From JAPLDB01 sp038230515 (GTDB lineage: Bacteria; Bacteroidota; Bacteroidia; AKYH767-A; 2013-40CM-41-45): a stretch of 64,000 bases of DNA. This document shows positions 23,202 to 30,815 of this stretch, one piece after another (position 1 is the stretch's first letter; each line of letters begins with the position of its first letter). The DNA lies in the NCBI GenBank assembly GCA_038230515.1, contig JBBRND010000021.1, positions 1 to 64,000 of the forward strand. Direction: 5' to 3'. The notes under the pieces were generated by a model. That model had not been told where the DNA came from. It did no database searches and saw nothing but the letters and a program-made list of their open reading frames with translations. Both the position numbers and the translations under genes were made by a program.

Positions 23202-24880
23202 TGAAATTTTTATCTCGCCTGTTTTTTTTTCTCCTGTTGTTGGGTAACGCGTCAACTACTTTTTCTCAAACAAGATTTCAAAGGTTGTATGGCGGAGTAA
23301 ATCAGGAGGTTTCTCTCACAGCATTTCCCGCTCCCGGTGGAGGCATTTATTATATGGGTGCAACTACCTCAACAGGCAGTGGAGATGCCGATCCTGTTAT
23401 TATGAAGCTGGATGATAACGGACAGGTAATCTGGGCGCGCGCCATTGGCGGAGTTAATTATGATGTTGCCAGCGCAATGGTTCTTGCAACTGATGGCGGA
23501 TTGGTGTGTACCGGCTCAACCAGAAGTTTTAACGGGAACACATTGGACGATGTATACTTTTTCAAAATAGACAACGCGGGCAATATGCAGTGGTCCAAAA
23601 CTTTTTCTACTGCTGATCTTGATTACGCAAGTGCAATTATCAGAACAGTTGATGGCGGTTATGCAATGACGGGCTACATACGTGGAGCCGGATTTAAAAG
23701 AGTGTTGCTTATCCGTACAGATTCAAATGGCGACACACTGTATGTCCGAACATACGGAAGTGGAGTTGCAGATGATCAAGGTGTAGAGTTGTGCGAAACT
23801 CCGGACGGTGGATTTGTGATTACCGGAAAAACATTTTCTCAAACACAGGGCGAGTCAGATATTTTTCTGCTGCGCACCAATGTGCAGGGCGATATGTTGT
23901 GGGCAAAATCATTCGGTGGAATTCATTGGGATGAAAGCGGACATATTCTCAAACTGCACGATGGAAATTATCTGATAAGCGGATCAACGATTAGTTTCGG
24001 TCAGGGCGACTTTGATATTCTTCTTATGAAAACGGATACTTCCGGAAATATCATTTGGGGAAAAACGTATGGCGGCACAAAGAGCGATGCGAGTTATACT
24101 TCTTTCGAAAACCCGGATGGCTCCATTGTTCTTTCAGGATACACGAACAGCATGGGGTATGGTCATTCGCTTCGGATGAGAAATCCTGCGCAACATAAAG
24201 ATGAGATTTCATCGTTGGATTTTCCATCTCATGATCGCGGAGATGATAGCACGAACGTTTTCCTGATGAAGACCGATGCAAACGGTGATACAATCTGGAC
24301 GCGCACGTATGGTGACGGTGCACAGGATGAAGCATTTCATTTTTCCAAAATGAATGACGGTGGATACATAATTCCTGGCTTCAGCACAAGTTATACGAAT
24401 GCAACTGACAGCACGCAGATGATGTTGATTCGAACTGATTCGCTCGGGCACAGCGGCTGCCACGAGCAGGATGCGCATCCGAATATTGACACCACAAATT
24501 TTGTAACACAAACTTTGGCTTTTACACAAGTGAACGGCATTACAGAAAACGTGGTCACTTCAAATTCGTTAGTGTGGAATGTGCTGGCGGAAGACGCATG
24601 TCTTTATATTCAGGTTCCGGAAAATGTGGAAGAGGATGTTTTTGTTTATCCGAATCCTGCAAGTGATAAATTCATAATTCACGATTCACAATTCACGATG
24701 GGAGCAGCCGCAACAATTACTGTGTACAATATGCTTGGAATGGCTGTTCAATCCGAAGTCCGAAATCAAGAATCCGAAATTGTGGTGAACGTGCAGGGGT
24801 TGCGTTCAGGAATATATTTTCTAAAGATCATTACATCTTCTTCCACGATTACAAAAAAAATCATCATTCAAAAAAACTAA
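23201..24880 (+). CDS. Secreted T9SS beta-propeller protein
   Basis: From ATG 23201 (overlapping the kinase stop by 1 nt) the protein has 559 residues: signal peptide to about residue 23 (TTFSQ); eight or so repeats of the form GDADPVIMKLDDNGQVIWARAIGGVNYD with DGGLVCTGST (SBBP/propeller blades); a linker; and a T9SS sorting domain from about residue 480 (VYPNPASDKFII ... GIYFLKIITSSSTITKKIIIQ). It is probably surface-exposed. Two heptamer repeat runs are inserted in frame within the sorting domain (24670-24697 and 24750-24777). Co-location with the phosphorelay suggests co-expression, possibly as an extracellular target or sensor. Confidence 0.85.
   Translation: MKFLSRLFFFLLLLGNASTTFSQTRFQRLYGGVNQEVSLTAFPAPGGGIYYMGATTSTGSGDADPVIMKLDDNGQVIWARAIGGVNYDVASAMVLATDGGLVCTGSTRSFNGNTLDDVYFFKIDNAGNMQWSKTFSTADLDYASAIIRTVDGGYAMTGYIRGAGFKRVLLIRTDSNGDTLYVRTYGSGVADDQGVELCETPDGGFVITGKTFSQTQGESDIFLLRTNVQGDMLWAKSFGGIHWDESGHILKLHDGNYLISGSTISFGQGDFDILLMKTDTSGNIIWGKTYGGTKSDASYTSFENPDGSIVLSGYTNSMGYGHSLRMRNPAQHKDEISSLDFPSHDRGDDSTNVFLMKTDANGDTIWTRTYGDGAQDEAFHFSKMNDGGYIIPGFSTSYTNATDSTQMMLIRTDSLGHSGCHEQDAHPNIDTTNFVTQTLAFTQVNGITENVVTSNSLVWNVLAEDACLYIQVPENVEEDVFVYPNPASDKFIIHDSQFTMGAAATITVYNMLGMAVQSEVRNQESEIVVNVQGLRSGIYFLKIITSSSTITKKIIIQKN
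24670..24697 (+). repeat. Four 7-bp repeats inside the T9SS gene
   Basis: ATTCATA, ATTCACG, ATTCACA, ATTCACG encode part of KFIIHDSQFT, between NPASD and the second strand of the sorting domain. Confidence 0.75.
24750..24777 (+). repeat. Second run of 7-bp repeats inside the T9SS gene
   Basis: AATCCGA, AGTCCGA, AATCAAG, AATCCGA encode QSEVRNQESE, a loop of the sorting domain that is longer than usual. Confidence 0.75.
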
Positions 24881-24886
24881 CCTGCC

Positions 24887-25228
24887 ATGGCATACGAAAC
24901 TATTGATCTCACTTTTTTACAATCTTTCACTGGTGGCAGCAAAGAAAAAATGGCGAAGTACATCGGCATCTTTTTGCAAATGTGTCCCGCTCAATTGGAA
25001 GCGATGAAAAAACATCTTGATGAAGCCGACTACGATTCACTTCGCGCCACTGCTCATTCGCTCAAGCCGCAAATTACTTACATGGGAATAAAAGGTGGCG
25101 AGGAAAAAATAAAGAAGATTGAAAAACATGCCGCAGAAAAATTTGAAGTAGAAGAGCTGCCGCAAATGGTTACCGAATTTATTTCGCTGTGCGGTTTTGC
25201 AATGGTGGAGTTGAAAGAAGCGATGTGA
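24887..25228 (+). CDS. Hpt phosphotransfer protein
   Basis: The 113-residue all-helical protein carries the Hpt motif TAHSLKPQ with phospho-His57, preceded by the usual helix LEAMKKHLDEADYDSLRA and followed by MGIKGGEEKIKKIE. It shuttles phosphate between receiver domains. Six nt after the T9SS gene, and in the same direction as the kinase and response regulator, so it likely links the kinase's C-terminal receiver to the orphan regulator at 21143. Confidence 0.9.
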   Translation: MAYETIDLTFLQSFTGGSKEKMAKYIGIFLQMCPAQLEAMKKHLDEADYDSLRATAHSLKPQITYMGIKGGEEKIKKIEKHAAEKFEVEELPQMVTEFISLCGFAMVELKEAM

Positions 25229-25248
25229 AAATTATTTAAAAATAAATT

Positions 25249-25656
25249 ATGACAAAAGAAATCTGGATCAATCTTCCGGTAAAGGATGTAAATAAATCGA
25301 AAGAGTTTTTCATAAAACTTGGTTTTACGTTCAACACAAAATACGGCAACACTGATACAAATGCTGCGCTTCAGGTTGGAAGAAATATTGTAATGCTTTT
25401 TGCTGAACCCATGTTTAAAGGATTTGTTCAGCATGAAATTGCGGATGCAAAACTTGGCTCCGAAGTTTTAATTTCCTTCGATGCCGAAACCCGTGAAGAA
25501 GTGGATTCCATCGCAAAAAATGCGGCAGATGCAGGCGGCAACGTGTTCGGCAAGCCCGGAGAAAAAGAGGGCTGGATGTATGGTTGCGCTTTTGCCGACC
25601 TTGACGGGCACCGCTGGAATGCCCTTTATATGGATATGAGCAAAATGCCGAAGTAA
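25249..25656 (+). CDS. VOC-family (glyoxalase/extradiol-like) protein
   Basis: The 135-residue protein has two beta-alpha-beta-beta-beta units. It starts EIWINLPVKDVNKSKEFFIKLGF, the first unit, and ends GCAFADLDGHRWNALYMD, with a typical C-terminal glyoxalase strand (DPDGH-type motif). Family members bind metal ions and act as isomerases, dioxygenases or fosfomycin/bleomycin resistance proteins; this form is often called 'lactoylglutathione lyase-like' without evidence. It is probably the last gene of the unit begun at 24887. Confidence 0.8.
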   Translation: MTKEIWINLPVKDVNKSKEFFIKLGFTFNTKYGNTDTNAALQVGRNIVMLFAEPMFKGFVQHEIADAKLGSEVLISFDAETREEVDSIAKNAADAGGNVFGKPGEKEGWMYGCAFADLDGHRWNALYMDMSKMPK

Positions 25657-25703
25657 TTCCACTTCAATGTATTCGTTTTTTGATTGAAAACGATGTTTTT
25701 GAT

Positions 25704-25913
25704 AAACGATCAACCGAAAATCATTTCCGCTCAACCGGATGCGATAAACGGTCAACCGAAAACCATTTCCGCTCGACCGAATGCCGTAAACGGTCAACTG
25801 GAAACCATTTCCGCTCGACCGGATGCCGTAAACGGTCAACCGGAAACCATTTCCGCTCGACCGGATGCGGTAAACGGTCAACCGGAAATCGTTTTCCGTT
25901 GACGAAATGGCTT
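25704..25913. repeat. 21-bp tandem repeat locus 3 (10 units, 42-bp higher order)
   Basis: Ten contiguous 21-bp units alternate between AAACGGTCAACCGGAAACCA and TTCCGCTCGACCGGATGCCG types (first 20 bases shown), sharing C..TC-ACCGG. The last unit is degraded. It lies between the convergent VOC gene and pheS. The rest of 25657-26063 contains a G-rich patch (25947-25980) and no gene. Confidence 0.95.
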
Positions 25914-26063
25914 AAAACCTTTAAATTGATATGAAAATCATTTCTGGGGGAGGGAATTTAGGGTAGGTTGGGGGGTGGGAGATGAAATAATCACGATGAT
26001 TAAAAAACTTTAGTAAAGTCTGCTAATGAAATTTTTAAAAATCTGTGAATCTGCGGCTCCTTT

Positions 26064-27095
26064 TTATGCAGAAACAAACTGCTTCAAAAACCGCACATCA
26101 TTTTCAGAAAAAAGCCGCAGGTCGTTAATGTTATATTTAAGCATGGCAATGCGCTCAATGCCCATACCGAAAGCAAAGCCGGAATATTTCTTCGCATCAA
26201 TTTTACAATTCTCCAAAACATTTGGATCAACCATTCCGCAGCCGAGAATTTCCAGCCAGCCCGTGTACTTGCACACGTTGCAACCCTTGCCGCTGCAAAT
26301 GTTGCACGATACATCCATCTCTGCCGATGGCTCCGTAAACGGAAAATAACTCGGGCGCAAACGAATCTTTGTATCCGCATCAAACATTTCTTTCGCGAAA
26401 TACATCAGCGTTTGCTTCAGGTCTGCAAACGAAACGCCCTCGTCAACATACAACCCCTCCACCTGGTGAAAGAAACAATGCGCGCGCGCAGAGATGGCTT
26501 CGTTGCGATACACACGTCCGGGAGCAAGTATGCGGATGGGCGGCTTCTGCGTTTCCATCACGCGCACCTGCACCGATGAAGTGTGCGTGCGCAATGCAAT
26601 GTCATCTTTATTCGAATCACCCGTGCGGATAAAAAAAGTATCCTGCATATCGCGTGCAGGATGATTCTCCGGAAAATTAAGTGCGGTAAAATTGTGCCAG
26701 TCGTCTTCAATCTCCGGACCATACTCCACAGTGAAACCAATGTGAGAAAATATTTCGAGGATGCGATGGCGCACAAGAGAAATAGGATGCCGCGCACCTA
26801 ACTGCTGCGGCTCAGCCGGAAGAGAAAGATCAGGAATATCTTTTTTTTCTTCTGAAGAAGATTCAAACGTATCGCGAAGCGTGTTGAGTTTTTCTTCCGC
26901 TTTATTTTTTAATTCGTTTACGAGAAGACCAAAACTTTTGCGTTCATCAGCAGAAACATTTTTCATTTCGCCAAACAGCGAAGGAATAATTCCTTTCTTG
27001 GAAAGATACTTCAGCCGGAAAACTTCCGCATCATCCTTTACAGTTGCGGAGAAGTTTTCTACATCAGTGATAAGCTGTTTAATCTTCTCTTCCAT
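26064..27095 (-). CDS. pheS: Phenylalanine-tRNA ligase alpha subunit
   Basis: The 343-residue protein has the N-terminal coiled coil (about 1-90) that binds tRNAPhe. Class II motifs follow: HPISLVRHRILEIFSHIGF; FPENHPARDMQDTFFI (motif 2 region, with RTHTSSVQ and GRVYRNEAISARAHCFFHQVEG); and motif 3 GMGIERIAML. It forms a heterotetramer with PheT, which is not in the window. Length is normal (about 340). The cyclophilin gene lies 17 nt upstream in the same direction. Confidence 0.97.
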   Translation of the reverse strand: MEEKIKQLITDVENFSATVKDDAEVFRLKYLSKKGIIPSLFGEMKNVSADERKSFGLLVNELKNKAEEKLNTLRDTFESSSEEKKDIPDLSLPAEPQQLGARHPISLVRHRILEIFSHIGFTVEYGPEIEDDWHNFTALNFPENHPARDMQDTFFIRTGDSNKDDIALRTHTSSVQVRVMETQKPPIRILAPGRVYRNEAISARAHCFFHQVEGLYVDEGVSFADLKQTLMYFAKEMFDADTKIRLRPSYFPFTEPSAEMDVSCNICSGKGCNVCKYTGWLEILGCGMVDPNVLENCKIDAKKYSGFAFGMGIERIAMLKYNINDLRLFSENDVRFLKQFVSA

Positions 27096-27112
27096 TCGTT
27101 ATTCGTACCACA

Positions 27113-27952
27113 TCAATTCAACATTTTCATTTTCATCCGCACATCAGTCACCGGTCTGTCACCGGAAGCAGTTTGCACAGCAGCAATTTTATCAATCACA
27201 TCCAGTCCTTCTATCACCTCACCAAACACAGTGTAGCCCTGATCGAGATGAGGAACACCGCCAATGGTTTTGTAAATCTCGCGCTGCTTTGCAGAATATT
27301 TGAATGGCTTCACCTCTGCACTTACCATCGGTTGAATTGTATTTTGCACAAGCGCATTCAAACTATCTTTCTGATTCGTTTGCTGAAGCCTCGTAAACGT
27401 TGCTTTCAAGGCAGCATTTTCAGGGCGATTAATAATTTTCTGAAAAGCCATTTGCATGCGCGAGCTGTTATTGATGCCTTGTTCAGTTTGATCCAGTTCT
27501 GCATCGGTGCAGGTTTTCCCCTGTGCAATATAAAACTGACAACCGCTTCCGGCTTTCTCAGGATTCTCTGTGCGTGCTGCACACAGCGCACCTTTTTTAT
27601 GAATGAGCGAATCGTTGAACTCCGCAGGAATAGTATAACCCACATCTCCATTGCCAAGCGCCTTGCCTGCCGGAGCATGTTTCGATTCCGGATCGCCACC
27701 CTGAATCATAAACTGTTTAATGATGCGATGAAAAAGTAAACTGTCGTAAAATCCTTGCTGAACAAGTTTGATAAAATTGTCGCGGCTTTGAGGTGTCTCA
27801 TTGTAGAGTTTCACTTTCATGTTGCCATAATCAGTGGTGATAAGCACCATTCGCTCAACAGGAGCAGCGGTTTTAACAATGGTCTTTTTCTGTGCAAAGA
27901 GTGAAACACTCATCAGCACAATAGTCGTAGTAAGAAGAAATGTTTTTGACAT
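27113..27952 (-). CDS. Exported cyclophilin-type peptidyl-prolyl isomerase
   Basis: The 279-residue protein has a signal peptide (MSKTFLLTTTIVLMSVSLFAQ), then a cyclophilin domain: DYGNMKVKLYNETPQSRDNFIKLVQQGFYDSLLFHRIIKQFMIQGGDP with the catalytic Arg in FHRII and Gln in MIQGGDP, and the later GYTVFGEVIEGLDVIDKIA. An insertion of about 70 helical residues (about 160-225) interrupts the domain, common in Bacteroidota. It likely helps fold exported proteins in the periplasm. It is upstream of pheS in the same direction. Confidence 0.9.
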   Translation of the reverse strand: MSKTFLLTTTIVLMSVSLFAQKKTIVKTAAPVERMVLITTDYGNMKVKLYNETPQSRDNFIKLVQQGFYDSLLFHRIIKQFMIQGGDPESKHAPAGKALGNGDVGYTIPAEFNDSLIHKKGALCAARTENPEKAGSGCQFYIAQGKTCTDAELDQTEQGINNSSRMQMAFQKIINRPENAALKATFTRLQQTNQKDSLNALVQNTIQPMVSAEVKPFKYSAKQREIYKTIGGVPHLDQGYTVFGEVIEGLDVIDKIAAVQTASGDRPVTDVRMKMKMLN

Positions 27953-28011
27953 AACGGATTATTTATATTTTTGCTTTTTAATTTTAGGGCTGCAAACTTA
28001 GTTAAACCAAC

Positions 28012-28377
28012 ATGAATAATAAAAAGACAAATATAAACTGGATGGCGATGATGGTTATTGCTGCATTTGCCGCGCTCACTTTTTTCTCCTGCAAAAAATC
28101 AGGACCTACGATTGCAATCATTACTGTGGTTGATACACTGAGCAGACCCGTGGCAAATGTAAATGTCCGCTTGTGGCAGGATACTTCACACAGTCAGCAA
28201 ACGGGCGTTCAATCCACCATTGATGTATCTAAGAAGACTGATGGCAGCGGCAAAGCTGAATTTGACTTTGATTTAGAAGCATACCTGAATATTGAAGCCA
28301 TAAAAGGCACTGACAGTGCGAAGGGCTTTATCCGCCTTGTTGAGCACGAAACTCAGGAGAAGACGGTTTCTTTTTAA
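28012..28377 (+). CDS. Small lipoprotein with carboxypeptidase-regulatory-like fold
   Basis: The 121-residue protein has a lipoprotein signal with lipobox TFFSC (Cys near residue 27) and a single Ig/transthyretin-like domain: VVDTLSRPVANVNVRLWQD ... KTDGSGKAEFDFDLEAYLNIEA, the typical 'SNGxPVxGAxVxL ... TDxxGxxxF' pattern. It is probably anchored in a membrane facing the periplasm. Role unknown. Confidence 0.75.
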   Translation: MNNKKTNINWMAMMVIAAFAALTFFSCKKSGPTIAIITVVDTLSRPVANVNVRLWQDTSHSQQTGVQSTIDVSKKTDGSGKAEFDFDLEAYLNIEAIKGTDSAKGFIRLVEHETQEKTVSF

Positions 28378-28462
28378 CCCACTATTACTTTTCTCTGTAA
28401 AGGATTTTTTCTCCAGAAAATCTCTTTCACCAAAACTTTTTTCGCGAACAGAAATACTTTAA

Positions 28463-28470
28463 TAGCTTTG
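28463..28470 (+). promoter_or_regulatory. -7 promoter box TAGCTTTG
   Basis: TAGCTTTG fits TAnnTTTG and lies 13 nt before the ATG at 28483. It rules out a TTG at 28468 as the start codon. Confidence 0.6.
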
Positions 28471-28482
28471 AGGAATCAAATT

Positions 28483-30330
28483 ATGATTCCTATGAAGCAA
28501 CTTCTACTCCTGATCACGCTGTTTACTCAAACAGTATTCGCGCAACATGAATTCGACAACTGGTACTTCGGAAATAATACCGGAGTAAGTTTTGTAAGCG
28601 GCACTCCTGTAAATGTTACAGGCGGTATGCTTACAACCAATGAAGGATGCTCTTCCATCAGCGATGGTGTGGGTAATCTTTTATTTTACACGGATGGGCA
28701 AACAGTGTACAACGGCATACACGCAATTATGCCGAACGGCACAGGATTGTTGGGCAACTATTCATCCACTCAATCGGCACTCATTGTCAGCGATCCCGCT
28801 AACAGCAATCAGTATTACATATTTACTACGGATGGATTTCTCGGAGTGAATGGTTTGAGATATTCCATTGTGGACATGACTTTGCAGGGCGGCCTTGGAG
28901 ATGTAACTGCAATAAAAAATGTTCAGCTTCTCACTCCATGCGATGAAAAACTTACCGGCATACGCAATGCAGCAGGCACAGGATTCTGGATTGTAACTCA
29001 TGCACCTAGCAATACTTCCAATTCGTATTATTCGTATCCTGTCACCACTACCGGAGTTGGAGTTCCTGTTATTTCTAGTGTAGGTCCGTTGTTTACTTCT
29101 GCAGATAGCTTTATTGGCTGCATGAAAATTTCTCCTGACGGAACTCACATTGCCCGCACCATGTACGATTCCTATGCCGGAGAGATTGCAGACTTCGATA
29201 ACAACACAGGTATGGTTTCAAATCCGTCAACATACACAGCACCCGCTGCCGATGTAATGTATGGTGTTGAGTTTTCTTCCACTGGTCATGTGTTATATAT
29301 GATGAGTGGCGATTATACCCCTTCAAAACTTTTTCAGTTTGATATGCAGGCAGGAACTACTGCTGCTATTGCAGCAACGGGAACTGTGCTTGATGTTGAC
29401 GCATCGCAACGCTCAGGCGCCATTCAGATTGCAAGTGATAATAAAATTTATGTTTCTCATTCCGGCACACTTTCTCTTGGAATCATTAATGATCCCGATG
29501 TAGTCGGGTTGGGATGCAATTATGTGCAAAATGGATTTGCACTTCTTACTAATACGAACATCGGCTTGCCAAATGCAATATCGGGTCTTACTCCGCTACC
29601 ACCAATCGCCATTTTCTCTTCACCGAATCATTTGTGCCCCGGCACCTGTACTGATTTTGTAAATCATTCTGTTCATGGCACCACTTATCTTTGGACATTT
29701 GCAGGAGCCAATCCGGGTACAAGTACAGATGTAAACCCAACAAGTATTTGTTATAATACTCCGGGCACTTATTCTGTTTCTCTTATTGCGAGCAATTCAG
29801 TTGGCACCGATACCCTCACGTTGAATAATTACATCACGGTTTATCCATATCCACCACCACAAGGAATTGCGCAAAACGGAGATACACTTTTTGCAAATCA
29901 GGGATCCGATTCCTATCAATGGTATTATAGCGGAACAATTATTCCTGGCGCAACGGATTATTTTTATGTTGCAACTCAAAGTGGCGATTTCAATGTAGTA
30001 TGTACGGATGCAAATGGTTGCGAAGTGGAGGCGGTTATCTTTAGTGTTATTGCAGTAGCTCCATCTTTGGCGCCTTATAGCGAAGCATTAGAAATCTTTC
30101 CTAACCCCGCACTTGAAAAGCTGACCATCAGTAATGCCTTGTTCAGAGACAAAGAAGTTGCAATAAAGATTCTTGATATGATCGGAGAAATTGTTTTGGC
30201 CGTTCAATCAAAAAACAGAAATCAAAAAACAGAAATGAGCGTTGATGTTTCAGCATTGAGCAAAGGAATTTACTGGATTGAAATGGTTAGCGAAGGAAAA
30301 TCATTCCGCGCTAAATTCATCAAGCAATAA
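28483..30330 (+). CDS. Secreted T9SS protein with propeller and PKD domains
   Basis: From ATG 28483 the protein has 615 residues (28492 is an alternative start giving a cleaner signal peptide MKQLLLLITLFTQTVFAQ). Residues 20-370 form a beta-propeller-like region typical of Bacteroidota cell-surface proteins (HEFDNWYFGNNTGVSF ... ISPDGTHIARTMYDS). Around 390-470 is a PKD domain (FVNHSVHGTTYLWTFAGANPGTSTDVNPTSICYNTPGTYSVSLIASN). A T9SS sorting domain from about 535 (IFPNPALEKLTI) ends with KSFRAKFIKQ. A heptamer repeat run lies in the sorting domain at 30207-30234. Confidence 0.85.
   Translation: MIPMKQLLLLITLFTQTVFAQHEFDNWYFGNNTGVSFVSGTPVNVTGGMLTTNEGCSSISDGVGNLLFYTDGQTVYNGIHAIMPNGTGLLGNYSSTQSALIVSDPANSNQYYIFTTDGFLGVNGLRYSIVDMTLQGGLGDVTAIKNVQLLTPCDEKLTGIRNAAGTGFWIVTHAPSNTSNSYYSYPVTTTGVGVPVISSVGPLFTSADSFIGCMKISPDGTHIARTMYDSYAGEIADFDNNTGMVSNPSTYTAPAADVMYGVEFSSTGHVLYMMSGDYTPSKLFQFDMQAGTTAAIAATGTVLDVDASQRSGAIQIASDNKIYVSHSGTLSLGIINDPDVVGLGCNYVQNGFALLTNTNIGLPNAISGLTPLPPIAIFSSPNHLCPGTCTDFVNHSVHGTTYLWTFAGANPGTSTDVNPTSICYNTPGTYSVSLIASNSVGTDTLTLNNYITVYPYPPPQGIAQNGDTLFANQGSDSYQWYYSGTIIPGATDYFYVATQSGDFNVVCTDANGCEVEAVIFSVIAVAPSLAPYSEALEIFPNPALEKLTISNALFRDKEVAIKILDMIGEIVLAVQSKNRNQKTEMSVDVSALSKGIYWIEMVSEGKSFRAKFIKQ
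30207..30234 (+). repeat. 7-bp repeats inside the PKD/T9SS gene
   Basis: ATCAAAA, AACAGAA, ATCAAAA, AACAGAA encode SKNRNQKTE in a loop of the sorting domain. Confidence 0.75.
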
Positions 30331-30345
30331 AAATACTTTGGAGAA

Positions 30346-30660
30346 TTAAGAAGGAGTATTGCTCTCTTCTTTTTTTACTTCTGCAGTTTCTACAGTTGAC
30401 GATTGCTGAGCTTCCGCCCGTGCGGATCCCTCCTTCGGTGGACCAACAGGTGCCTCTATAATTTTCTTCACTTCTTCCTGCGGGACATTTGCTGCGTTGC
30501 GCACTTCACGTTCAATGCCGCTCATGGCATCTTTAAATTCGCGGGTGGCGCGGCCGAGTCCGCGCATGAGATCAGGAATTTGCTTGCTGCCGAAAAACAT
30601 GAGCACGAAAAGAGCAATGACCATTACTTCACTGACACCGAGATTGAGAAAGAGGAGCAT
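30346..30660 (-). CDS. tatA: Twin-arginine translocase TatA/TatE subunit
   Basis: The 104-residue protein has a short N-terminal membrane helix (about 4-20) followed by FFGSKQIPDLMRGLGRATREFKDAM, the TatA/E signature: hinge FG, then an amphipathic helix with the conserved LGRA..EFK. A long disordered Glu/Pro/Ala tail follows. It builds the pore of the Tat system for folded proteins. TatC is not in the window. Confidence 0.9.
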   Translation of the reverse strand: MLLFLNLGVSEVMVIALFVLMFFGSKQIPDLMRGLGRATREFKDAMSGIEREVRNAANVPQEEVKKIIEAPVGPPKEGSARAEAQQSSTVETAEVKKEESNTPS

Positions 30661-30755
30661 TGAAAAGTTATGCGTTAATTGTTATACATTATTAATAAAT
30701 CCACACAAAGGTATTGAAGTGAATGGAAGAAGTTATGTGAAGTTGATGAAATGAA

Positions 30756-30787
30756 AAAAGCTTCCCAAAAAATTTCGGGAAGCTTTT
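30756..30787. terminator. Terminator-like hairpin between tatA and secDF
   Basis: AAAAGCTTCCC (30756-30766) and GGGAAGCTTTT (30777-30787) pair perfectly, flanked by an A-run (T-run on the minus strand), so it can end secDF transcription. Confidence 0.85.
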
Positions 30788-30815
30788 GTTTTTCTTAGTT
30801 AACCAATTAACTCAA

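Noticed and set aside
25468..25934. Frames with RSTGCDK-type or RLTVYGI-type repeats at locus 3
   Set aside because: Artefact of the tandem repeat; three frames are open together, and one overlaps the VOC gene.
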